Source: Bacillota bacterium (lineage in GTDB: Bacteria; Bacillota; Clostridia; Christensenellales; SZUA-584). From it: 63,353 nt of DNA. The first letter of the stretch is position 1; every line of letters begins with the position of its first letter. Below the pieces are notes generated by a model. That model was not told the origin of the DNA and did no database searches. It saw nothing but the letters and a program-made list of their open reading frames with translations. Of the stretch, positions 1-8,547 are shown in pieces. A program made the position numbers and the translations under genes. The stretch is taken from contig JAEZKQ010000007.1 of NCBI GenBank assembly GCA_023436115.1, forward strand, positions 1-63,353, written 5' to 3'.

Positions 1-96
1 TATATTGACTACTACAACAATCGTCGTATTAAGGCGAAGCTAAAGGGCTTACCACCCGCTGTTCACAGGCGGCAAGCCCTCTGTACCGTTCAATAG
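1..96 (+). CDS. IS3-family transposase (OrfB), C-terminal end only
   Basis: The first 31 codons of the window read in frame 1 to a TAG at 94-96. The peptide contains YIDYYNNRRIKAKLKGL, the characteristic tail of the DDE transposase of IS3-family (IS150-like) elements, just after the catalytic domain. The 5' part lies outside the window, so nothing can be said about whether the transposase is intact. An IS3-like terminal repeat follows at once, so this is an element end and not a stray domain. It sits about 300 bp before the NRPS cassette. Confidence 0.85.
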   Translation, partial: YIDYYNNRRIKAKLKGLPPAVHRRQALCTVQ

Positions 97-102
97 AATA
101 TT

Positions 103-127
103 TGTCTAACTTTTTGGGGTCACTTCA
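103..127 (+). mobile_element. Right terminal inverted repeat of the IS3-family element
   Basis: The 25 bp here include AACTTTTTGGGGTCACTTCA, which matches the usual right end of IS150-group elements (left ends start with the complement, TGAAGTGACCCC). It begins 7 bp after the transposase stop codon, as expected. The left end is outside the window, so the target duplication cannot be checked. Confidence 0.75.
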
Positions 128-168
128 GTGTATGCCCCCTTGTTTGTTCGCAGACTGAATGCATAGCC

Positions 169-218
169 AGCAGCATATGAAATGATTATGCTGCTTTGAG
201 CCCTTGGAGGGCTTTTTA
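169..218 (+). terminator. Tandem stem-loops, the second an intrinsic terminator
   Basis: Two hairpins lie back to back. AGCAGCATA at 169-177 pairs with TATGCTGCT at 187-195 (9 bp, 9-nt loop). AGCCCT at 199-204 pairs with AGGGCT at 208-213 (3-nt loop) and is followed by TTTT. The second is a plain intrinsic terminator for plus-strand transcription. It probably ends a transcript from left of the window, and it insulates the NRPS cassette from the IS element. Confidence 0.65.
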
Positions 219-299
219 CATTTGATTAGCGGTAAAGATATTTGGCAATTTTTGCGTCCCATGGTTGTTGAATCACAAAGATATTTATGTTAATATATG

Positions 300-316
300 T
301 ATAGTATAAATATAAT
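300..316 (+). promoter_or_regulatory. Possible promoter of the PPTase-NRPS cassette
   Basis: A very AT-rich stretch ends in TATAAT at 311-316, with a second -10-like TATAGT at 300-305. No convincing -35 box lies 16-18 bp upstream of either. It would give a leader of roughly 80 nt before the TTG start at 402. No other promoter-like sequence was seen between the terminator at 218 and the gene. Confidence 0.35.
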
Positions 317-401
317 GGGTTAATTTAGTAGAATCTGTTTGCGTTAAAAATGATCCCCAAAACACATAGCTTCAAGCAAATGGACGGGAAGGATTTAGGC
401 C

Positions 402-1064
402 TTGCTAACCGAACAGCTAAAGATATTCTTTACGGAAATACCAATGGATTGCACAGCACCAGAAAGCTGGATGACGGGAATGTCGGCGGAAAAGTGCGAC
501 AGAATACACCGGCTAAGAAACGACAAAGATAAAACACTTGTCATAACAGCGCACCGTTTGCTATATTATGCGCTGCAATCGACTTATTGCGTGCAGCCGG
601 ATGCCGGTGACTGGGGAACAGGCTGGCACGGCAAGCCCTATTTAAAGAACGCTCCGCACATTCATTGCAACTTAAGCCATTCGGGCAGCGTTGCGATGTG
701 TGCACTGCACAAATCACCCGTCGGAGTCGATGTGGAGCAGATAAAAAGTATCGAAGATGGCATAGCCCAGCGTTTTATGTCTAAAGAAGAGCTTGCGATG
801 TTGGAGAAAACTTCGGACAAGCCCGGCATGTTCTATAAGATATGGACGCTCAAGGAAGCCTATGTGAAATATTGCGGCAGGGGGCTGGGTGCAGCGCTTT
901 CCAAGCTCACGATATACCCAGACGAAGAGCGTATCAAATCCAGTGTGCGCGGCTGTGAATTTGCTTTGATTGATACACTTCCGGGCTATCAGGCCGCCGT
1001 ATGCGCGTCGGATTGCAGCTGCTCAATCGAGTGGGTCAATTACGGGCTCCTCGATGTGCTGTAG
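402..1064 (+). CDS. Sfp-type 4'-phosphopantetheinyl transferase
   Basis: Transfers the phosphopantetheine arm from CoA to carrier-protein serines. Here the obvious substrates are the two T domains of the NRPS that starts 90 bp downstream. The 220 residues match the Sfp family length (about 220-230), longer than the AcpS type encoded at 23.8 kb. Visible family motifs are GKPYL with HCNLSHSG near residues 79-96, VGVDVEQI with Mg-binding Asp110 and Glu112, and WTLKEAYVKYCGRGL from Trp148, with the conserved K-E pair at 151-152. The start chosen is TTG at 402, which has GGGAAGG about 9 bp upstream; ATG at 444 is an alternative that would cut 14 residues. Adjacency to the NRPS implies a dedicated activator, an inference from context. 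Confidence 0.93.
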   Translation: MLTEQLKIFFTEIPMDCTAPESWMTGMSAEKCDRIHRLRNDKDKTLVITAHRLLYYALQSTYCVQPDAGDWGTGWHGKPYLKNAPHIHCNLSHSGSVAMCALHKSPVGVDVEQIKSIEDGIAQRFMSKEELAMLEKTSDKPGMFYKIWTLKEAYVKYCGRGLGAALSKLTIYPDEERIKSSVRGCEFALIDTLPGYQAAVCASDCSCSIEWVNYGLLDVL

Positions 1065-1154
1065 AAAAGGGTTCAACACCTTCGCTATGAGCCGCTGATT
1101 AGCTTATATAAGTATTCTTACACTCAATGAAATAAAAAAGTAAGGTCGTGAACG

Positions 1155-4100
1155 ATGAATAAGGAACTCTGTTACAACTTAACGCATCCTCAGAAGCGGA
1201 TATGGTATTCGGAAAAACTGCATCCCGGCACGGGCATGTGGAACAACGCCGGAACGCTGAAAATTAAGGGGCACATAAATTACGCGCTGCTGGAAAAAGC
1301 GCTGAATATATTTGTTATGGAGAACGAAGCCGCGCGCCTCACAATCAGTATTAAGGATGCGGCTCCGTATCAATATGTTTCAGAGTATAAGCCCTTTACT
1401 ATCGAATTGATGGACTTTTCCGCACGCGGTGTTCAAAAGCTTTACGAATGGGACAGCATGCAGACGCAGGCGCCCATGCCGCTGGTGGACAGCCCGCTTT
1501 TTTATTTTGCGCTGATTCGCATCAGTGATGAAGAAGGCGGCTTTTATGTCAAATTCCATCATATTATTTCTGACGCGATATCAATCGTATCTTTTACGAA
1601 TCAGGTAACGGACACGTATAAACGATTGCTTTGCGGCGAAGAGTTGAGCCGGGAGGCACGCAGCTCATATATTGAATATATCCGGGAAGAAAGTGACTAT
1701 CTAAACTCGGCACGTTTTGAATCCGACCGCCAGTATTGGACGCAGCGTTTTATGCAGCTTCCCGAACCCACTGTGCTTAAACAAAAGAAAACGCCCTATT
1801 TCAGCACGGTTGCGAAGCGCAAAGCTTTCATCATTTCAGAGGAGCTCAGCGCCGATATAAGAAGCTACTGCCTGTCGCAGAGGGTATCGGTGTTTTCACT
1901 TTTCCTGTCTGCGCTTGCGATCTATATCAACCGCATTACCGGAAAAAGCGACATTATCATAGGCTCACCGGTCGCCAACAGAACGTCTAAGAACACCAGA
2001 AATACATGCGGTATGTTTGTCAGTACGGTTCCTGTGCGCATTCAGATAAATGATGATCTTAAGTTTTCCGAGTTTATCGGTGTGGTGTCCAGTGAATGGT
2101 TTTCCGCACTGAAGCATCAAAAATATCCGTACGACCTGCTGCTTCAGGAACTGCGCAAAACGCATAAGGGCCTTGATTCTCTCTATGACGTGACGCTTTC
2201 GTATCAGTACGGCACATTTGAGAAAAGCAACGAACTGTTTTCACAGGAAGGCCGCTGGCATTTTTGCGGCTATCAGGCTGATTCGCTTTCGATACATGTC
2301 AACGACCGTGAGGGCAGCGGTAAATTTATTGTGGACTATGACCACCACCACCCCTTCTTTTCCGCCAAGGAAGTTGAGTATATCCACGCGCATATTATCA
2401 ATATCGTCGGCCAGATGATGGCACATCCCGATAAGCCGCTTTATATGGCGGAGCTGATGTCCGATGAAGAGAAGCACAGGATCTTAACCAAGTTTAACGA
2501 AACAGCCCGAACCTTTCCGCAAGGAGAAACGCTTGTGGATCTTTGGAATAAGCGTATGGCTGTGGTACCCGATGATGCGATAGCCATCATTAACCAGGGT
2601 CAGCAGATGACCTATCGGGAGCTGGACGACAGATCGTCGGCTCTCGCCGGCCTTCTTGTGCAACGCGGCGTGAAGGCGGACAGTATTGTGGCGCTGCTGA
2701 CGGAGAGGACGTTTGATTACTGCGTGGGCGCGCTTGCTATTATCAAGGCGGGAGGGGCATTTCTGCCCATCGATGCCAGTCTGCCGGATGAACGCATTTC
2801 GTATATGGTAAAAGACAGCGGTGCGGCCGTTTTATTAGTATCACCACATCTTTCCGGCCGGTGCACAGCGAGCGAGGGCCTTTGTGTGATCACCACTGAT
2901 TCATCTGCGGCTCAGCAAGGCGTGGGAGTTGTTATGCCCCTATGTAAGCCTGAAAATCTGGCATATGTCATCTATACCTCTGGCTCCACCGGACAGCCTA
3001 AGGGTGTTCAGATCGAGCACCATTCGATTGTCCATTTCGTCTATTCGCTAAGCGAGATATGGGATCTGTCTCCGGGCGCAAGAATATTGGGTGCGGCTTC
3101 GATATCGTTTGACATCAGCGTCATGGAGCTGGTGCTGTCGCTGATGAGCGGGAATACGCTTGTGCTTGCGCAGGAACACGAAGTGAACATTCCTCGTAAT
3201 ATGGTCAGCCTCATCAAAGCAGCTCAGGTGAATGTGATGTGTGTGACACCCGGACGTATGGAGCTGCTGTTATCAGACAATCAGGGCAGCGCATGTCTGG
3301 CCAATTTTCGAGAGATCGGTATGGGAGGCGATGTGCTGTCCGAGAAACTGCTAGCGCGCGTTCAGCAAAGCACAAGTGCGCGCATCACTAATTTTTACGG
3401 GCCGACGGAAATCACCATTTGCTGCACATGCACCGATGTGACACGCGCAAAGGTGCCCAACATCGGCAGTCCGATGCCTAATGTCAAGGCGTATATACTC
3501 GACACGCACCAAAGCGCGGTGCCCATCGGCGTGCCGGGTGAGTTGTATATCGGCGGCTGCGGCCTTGCGCGAGGTTATATCGGCAAGCATGATTTAAACA
3601 GCGAGCGGTTTGTGGATAACCCGTTCGTGCCGGGTGAAAAGCTGTACCGGACCGGGGATCTGACGCGGTGGTATCCGCTCGGCGAAATCGAGTTCCTAGG
3701 ACGAATCGATAAACAGGTGAAAATTCGCGGCTATAGAATCGAGCTGGGTGAGATCGAAAACCGTCTCATGCAAATTGAAGGTATCACAGCTTGTGTGGTT
3801 GCGGACCGTATCGACGCATCGGGACGCAGATACCTTTGCGCCTATCTTTGCGGCCAGCCACCCAAAAAAGCGCAGATACGCGCGCAGCTGATGCGAGACC
3901 TTCCCTCATATATGATACCGTCGTATTTTGTGGCGATGGAGCAGCTGCCGTTCAATGCGAGCGGCAAGGTGGATAAGAACCTTCTGCCCGATCCGCTGGA
4001 GGGCGGTGAGGCAGCGAAGGAAGACTTTGTACCGCCGGAAACACAGACGGAGAAAGCGCTTGCGCAAATATGGAACGACGTGCTCGCAATAGGCGTAATC

Positions 4101-7100
4101 GGGCGCAACGACAGCTTTTTTGAGATCGGCGGCGATTCGCTCAGTATCGTCAACGTGATGGCGCGTGTACAGCAACACTTCCAAGTCGACATTGCTTTGG
4201 ACGAAATATATCGTGCACCCTATCTGAAGGATTACGCTTCCCTTATAGACACGGCCAGTAAGAGCGCGTTTCGGCCCATTGTTTGTGCCCCTGAAGCACA
4301 GGATTATCCCGTATCGTCCGCGCAGCAGCGTATGTGGATACTTGCCAACACGCAAGGCCCTTCCGTAGCTTATAATATGCCGGCATTATTCACGCTGAGC
4401 GAAAAGCCGGATATGGAGCGGCTGAAGAACGCATTTGATCGGGTGATAGCACGCCACGACGCATTCCGAACGTCATTTGTTCTGCGGGACGAATCACTGC
4501 GACAGAAAATATATCGGAATGTAGAATTTGAAATCGGTTCTATAAAGTTCAGCGCCAAAAACTTAAAAACGCAAATCAAAAAGCTTGTGGTACCGTTTGA
4601 TATGAGCCAAGCGCCGTTGCTTCGCGCATCGTTGTTAGAGATTGAGGAGCATTCCTACGCGCTGTTCATGGATATGCATCACAGCATCAGCGACAGGCGT
4701 ACGATGGAAATATTCATTTCTGATTTGGTGCGCAGTTATAATGGTGAATCACTTGAAAACCAGCCGTTGCAGTATAAGGATTTTGCCGTTTGGCAGCAGG
4801 AATACCTGCAATCTGACAGTGTTAAGCTCCAGAAGGAGCACTGGAAAACGACGCTCTCCGGAGAATTACCGCTGCTCAACTTGCGCACCGATAAGCCTCG
4901 CGGAGCTGTTCAGCACTTTGACGGCGCCCGCATGCGTTTTAATGTCGGCAAGCAGACGGCAGATATGCTTCGTGATTTTGCCACGCAGCGCGGTGCCACA
5001 CTGTTTATGGCGGTACTGTCTGTCTATAATGTGCTGCTCTCAAAATATACGGGGCAGGAGGATATTATCGTCGGAACGCCCGTTTCCGGAAGGCCCCGCC
5101 CCGAGTTGCAGGACATGGCCGGCGTGTTTATCAATACGTTACCATTGCGCAACCATCCAAGAGGAGACTTAAGCTTCTTGGAATTCTTTGACGAGCTATG
5201 CCAAAGCACAGTCGCGGCGCTTGCCCATGCGGATTATCCGTTTGAACGTATGATTGCGGATTTGAATCTATCGCGCGATGCTGCCAGAAACCCGCTTTTC
5301 GATACGATGCTTGTCCAGACCAAGAATATGGACCGTTTCAAGTTGGGAGATATACAAGTGAACCACCAACCGTTTGACCCGGGTGTGGCCAAGCTGGATT
5401 TGACGCTGGAGGTGTGCGAAACAGACAGCGGCCTTGAATGTGAATTTGAGTATAACACCAGGCTCTTTAAAAGATCGACAATCAAACGCATGGCCGGGCA
5501 TTTTTGCCGCCTGACCGAACTGCTGCCTCAGGAAGCGGGTACGCGCCTTTGCGATACGGCAATGCTTTCCCAACAAGAGCTTTGGCAGGTCACACAAGGC
5601 TTTAATCAGACAGACTTTCCGCTTGACCCGAATATATCTATTCAATCGCTGCTGGAAGAGCATGCGGCACAGCAGGGCGATAAAACGGCTCTTATTGTCA
5701 ACGGTGAGAAGATGACATTTGAGGCGCTGAACAGGCGTGCGAACTGTATTGCTCATGCATTAAGAGCGCAAGGCGTGGGCAGAAACACGATCGTAGCGAT
5801 ATGTATTCGCCGCTCTTTTGATATGATTGCAGCCATTTTTGGCGTACTCAAGGCCGGAGGCGCCTACATGCCGCTGGATACGTCGTATCCTGCGGACAGA
5901 ATTGCGTTTATGCTGTCGGACAGCAGTGCACTGATATTGTTGACAGACGGCAGTGCAGACGTGCCTTTTAACGGGCAGACGCTGTGTGTACAGGATATTT
6001 CTGACGAGGGGTCTTGCGGTAACCTTGAACGAATCGACAGGCCTGAGGATATCGCTTATGTAATGTACACATCGGGTTCAACAGGCTTGCCAAAAGGTAC
6101 AGTACTGCAAAGGCGTGGACTGCTTAACTTCTATGAAGGTGTAAAAGGCCCTGTCAACTACGATCCTAATCAGACTAGCGTTTCTATAACAACTGTATCG
6201 TTTGATATATTTATATGTGATGCGGTGCTTCCGTTGCTAAATGGCTGTACAGTTGTGCTTTGCTCAGAGGAAGAACTTCGTCAGCCGGACCTGTTAGCTG
6301 TGGTTATTGAACAGAATGGTGTGAAGTTTATTCAAGCAACACCAACACGTATGCGGGCGATGATGGATTATCCGTATTTTAGAGAGGCCATGAGAAGCCA
6401 TATTGAGAAGATTATGATAGGCGGTGAGATGGTTCCTCTTTCATTGGTAAAACTACTAAGAAAGCACTTTGCTGCGCAGATTATTAATGCCTATGGACCA
6501 ACAGAAACCACGGTTTATTCGTCATTTAAGGATCTTACAAAGGCTTCTCAGATCACTATCGGTAAACCGATTGCCAATACCCGCATATATGTACTTGATA
6601 AGTACAAAAGACCTGTTCCTGTTGGTGTGTTGGGCGAAGCCTATATCAGTGGAGCGGGTGTATCCATTGGCTATATCAACCGTGACGAGCTTAACAGAAA
6701 AACATTCATTCCTGATCCATATTGGCCGGGCCATATGATGTATAAGACAGGTGATGTCTGCGCCTTCCTGGAAGATGGAGATTTAATCATGTGTGGCCGC
6801 GTCGACCATCAGGTGAAAATAAGAGGACTTCGTATAGAACTTGGTGAGATTGAAGCCGCCTTACGTAGCGTAAAAGGAGTTGAAGAGGCTGTTGTTAAGG
6901 ACTGGGGTGAAGGTGCAGAAAAATATCTGTGTGCTTATTATCAAACAGACCAGGATATCAGCTTGGAAATAATAAGAGAGCAACTCCTTAAAAAGCTGCC
7001 ACTTTACATGATTCCGTCATATTATGTGAGCATGAAGGAACTACCTACTACGCTTAACGGGAAGGTGAACCGTAAACTTTTACTTGAACCCGATAAAAGT

Positions 7101-8546
7101 TTAATAAAAGGCAAAGCCAGTGCACAAACAACCCAGATGAGTGAAAAAGAAAGAATGATGGCAAGGATTTGGTCACGGATATTAAGGGTAAAAGACGTTA
7201 GCCCAGATGACAGTTTTTTTGCACTGGGCGGGGATTCGCTTGGCGTGATCAAGGTGCAGGCTGCGGTATTGCAATATGGATGGAGTATACGCACACAGGA
7301 TTTTTATGACCTTCAGACATTGCGTAAGATATGTGCACGTATCAATACGAAAACGTCCGCTGCCGTAAAACATGTATCCCCGGTGAAAGGCGGTACTAAT
7401 CCTGTTCCCGAGTTCCAGCATCTGTCCCAAGCAAAGCTGGATAATGTTTTTATAACGGGAGCCACCGGATATTTGGGTGCTTATTTGCTGGAACGTCTGG
7501 CTGATGTACCGGATGCCCGTATTTACTGCCTCGTGAGAGGCAGCAGTAATGAAGAATGCCGTCAGCGTCTGCGTAAAGTGCTCACATTCTATTTCGGTAT
7601 TGAGACCTGCGCCTATATTTTTGGCAGGATATCCGTGATCAAGGGTGACGCAGCTGAGGAGGGGCTAGGTATAGATTCGGATGTTCGTGCCCGGCTAAGA
7701 AAGATTGATACTGTAATTCATTGTGCGGCGCTGACAGACCATGTGGGACAAGCGGAGCTGTTTGAACGGGCGAATGTGACGGCCACACGAAATGTCACAA
7801 GATTCGCAGAAAGATTGGGTGCTGCACTGATGCACATATCCACAGTCAGTGTTTCCGGCACACATTATACGGCTGCCCCTGACCGTAAGGGGGAGTTTAC
7901 TGAAGAGTGCTACTATGTCGGACAGAACTATGAAGATAATGAATACGCGAAGAGTAAATTCTTAGCTGAAGGAATTGTGCTTGATGCCATCGCCAAGGGG
8001 CTTGATGCGCGCATATACCGAGTCGGGGTGCTCACAGGAACGCTGGATGGGCGTTTTCAGATGAAGCCTGAGAGGAACGCTTTTGCGAATCGGTTAAAAA
8101 CGCTTTGCGCCTTAGGTTGTGTCCCCATCAGCATGCTTGCGGCTCATATGGAAATGACACCGGTGGACAGCTGCGCACAAGCTATACTGGATCTTGCCAC
8201 ACTGACAGACTCAAAGCAGCCGATCTATCATGTGTTCAATACAAATATATTGAAACTTGGCGAAATTATTTCTATGCTCGAACAAATCGGATACCATTTT
8301 AATATTTTGTCGAATACGGATTTCTTAAAAGAGATTAAACGTCATAGCAAAAAGGAGAACTATGGTATGCTGATTGGGCTGATGACTGATATCATATCTC
8401 ACAAGGAACGCCAGGATATTATCGTGACAGCTGATAAAACATCACAGCTGTTATCAAAGATTGGATTTGAATGGCCGGTCATTGACAGTAAGTATCTGGA
8501 TCATTTTTTAGGAAGTATAGATTCAGGTGCTTTAAAGGAGAGATAA
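1155..8546 (+). CDS. Dimodular NRPS, C-A-T-C-A-T-R, with reductive release
   Basis: A 2463-residue assembly line. Domains in order: C1 (about 8-440; HHIISDA, His135-136, Asp140), A1 (about 455-960; YTSGSTG at 607-613, FDIS at 652, A10 Lys938), T1 (GGDSL, Ser995), C2 (from about 1055; HHSISD, His1175-1176, Asp1180), A2 (about 1530-1990; YTSGSTG at 1638-1644, FDIF at 1683, A10 Lys1970), T2 (GGDSL, Ser2028), and a terminal thioester reductase (GATGYLG near 2098, YAKSK with Tyr2264 and Lys2268). There is no thioesterase. The expected product is a dipeptide released as an aldehyde, which can cyclise to a dihydropyrazinone or pyrazinone. Since no upstream NRPS gene exists here, C1 probably N-acylates the first residue. 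Related enzymes from gut Clostridia make protease-inhibiting dipeptide aldehydes (Guo et al., Cell 2017). Hand-read specificity codes (A1 D-I-M-C-G-G-F-I-C-K, A2 D-I-C-Q-M-G-A-V-Y-K) match none I recognise. GC falls to about 42 % from 6120 to 7200. Confidence 0.95.
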   Translation: MNKELCYNLTHPQKRIWYSEKLHPGTGMWNNAGTLKIKGHINYALLEKALNIFVMENEAARLTISIKDAAPYQYVSEYKPFTIELMDFSARGVQKLYEWDSMQTQAPMPLVDSPLFYFALIRISDEEGGFYVKFHHIISDAISIVSFTNQVTDTYKRLLCGEELSREARSSYIEYIREESDYLNSARFESDRQYWTQRFMQLPEPTVLKQKKTPYFSTVAKRKAFIISEELSADIRSYCLSQRVSVFSLFLSALAIYINRITGKSDIIIGSPVANRTSKNTRNTCGMFVSTVPVRIQINDDLKFSEFIGVVSSEWFSALKHQKYPYDLLLQELRKTHKGLDSLYDVTLSYQYGTFEKSNELFSQEGRWHFCGYQADSLSIHVNDREGSGKFIVDYDHHHPFFSAKEVEYIHAHIINIVGQMMAHPDKPLYMAELMSDEEKHRILTKFNETARTFPQGETLVDLWNKRMAVVPDDAIAIINQGQQMTYRELDDRSSALAGLLVQRGVKADSIVALLTERTFDYCVGALAIIKAGGAFLPIDASLPDERISYMVKDSGAAVLLVSPHLSGRCTASEGLCVITTDSSAAQQGVGVVMPLCKPENLAYVIYTSGSTGQPKGVQIEHHSIVHFVYSLSEIWDLSPGARILGAASISFDISVMELVLSLMSGNTLVLAQEHEVNIPRNMVSLIKAAQVNVMCVTPGRMELLLSDNQGSACLANFREIGMGGDVLSEKLLARVQQSTSARITNFYGPTEITICCTCTDVTRAKVPNIGSPMPNVKAYILDTHQSAVPIGVPGELYIGGCGLARGYIGKHDLNSERFVDNPFVPGEKLYRTGDLTRWYPLGEIEFLGRIDKQVKIRGYRIELGEIENRLMQIEGITACVVADRIDASGRRYLCAYLCGQPPKKAQIRAQLMRDLPSYMIPSYFVAMEQLPFNASGKVDKNLLPDPLEGGEAAKEDFVPPETQTEKALAQIWNDVLAIGVIGRNDSFFEIGGDSLSIVNVMARVQQHFQVDIALDEIYRAPYLKDYASLIDTASKSAFRPIVCAPEAQDYPVSSAQQRMWILANTQGPSVAYNMPALFTLSEKPDMERLKNAFDRVIARHDAFRTSFVLRDESLRQKIYRNVEFEIGSIKFSAKNLKTQIKKLVVPFDMSQAPLLRASLLEIEEHSYALFMDMHHSISDRRTMEIFISDLVRSYNGESLENQPLQYKDFAVWQQEYLQSDSVKLQKEHWKTTLSGELPLLNLRTDKPRGAVQHFDGARMRFNVGKQTADMLRDFATQRGATLFMAVLSVYNVLLSKYTGQEDIIVGTPVSGRPRPELQDMAGVFINTLPLRNHPRGDLSFLEFFDELCQSTVAALAHADYPFERMIADLNLSRDAARNPLFDTMLVQTKNMDRFKLGDIQVNHQPFDPGVAKLDLTLEVCETDSGLECEFEYNTRLFKRSTIKRMAGHFCRLTELLPQEAGTRLCDTAMLSQQELWQVTQGFNQTDFPLDPNISIQSLLEEHAAQQGDKTALIVNGEKMTFEALNRRANCIAHALRAQGVGRNTIVAICIRRSFDMIAAIFGVLKAGGAYMPLDTSYPADRIAFMLSDSSALILLTDGSADVPFNGQTLCVQDISDEGSCGNLERIDRPEDIAYVMYTSGSTGLPKGTVLQRRGLLNFYEGVKGPVNYDPNQTSVSITTVSFDIFICDAVLPLLNGCTVVLCSEEELRQPDLLAVVIEQNGVKFIQATPTRMRAMMDYPYFREAMRSHIEKIMIGGEMVPLSLVKLLRKHFAAQIINAYGPTETTVYSSFKDLTKASQITIGKPIANTRIYVLDKYKRPVPVGVLGEAYISGAGVSIGYINRDELNRKTFIPDPYWPGHMMYKTGDVCAFLEDGDLIMCGRVDHQVKIRGLRIELGEIEAALRSVKGVEEAVVKDWGEGAEKYLCAYYQTDQDISLEIIREQLLKKLPLYMIPSYYVSMKELPTTLNGKVNRKLLLEPDKSLIKGKASAQTTQMSEKERMMARIWSRILRVKDVSPDDSFFALGGDSLGVIKVQAAVLQYGWSIRTQDFYDLQTLRKICARINTKTSAAVKHVSPVKGGTNPVPEFQHLSQAKLDNVFITGATGYLGAYLLERLADVPDARIYCLVRGSSNEECRQRLRKVLTFYFGIETCAYIFGRISVIKGDAAEEGLGIDSDVRARLRKIDTVIHCAALTDHVGQAELFERANVTATRNVTRFAERLGAALMHISTVSVSGTHYTAAPDRKGEFTEECYYVGQNYEDNEYAKSKFLAEGIVLDAIAKGLDARIYRVGVLTGTLDGRFQMKPERNAFANRLKTLCALGCVPISMLAAHMEMTPVDSCAQAILDLATLTDSKQPIYHVFNTNILKLGEIISMLEQIGYHFNILSNTDFLKEIKRHSKKENYGMLIGLMTDIISHKERQDIIVTADKTSQLLSKIGFEWPVIDSKYLDHFLGSIDSGALKER

Positions 8547-8547
8547 G

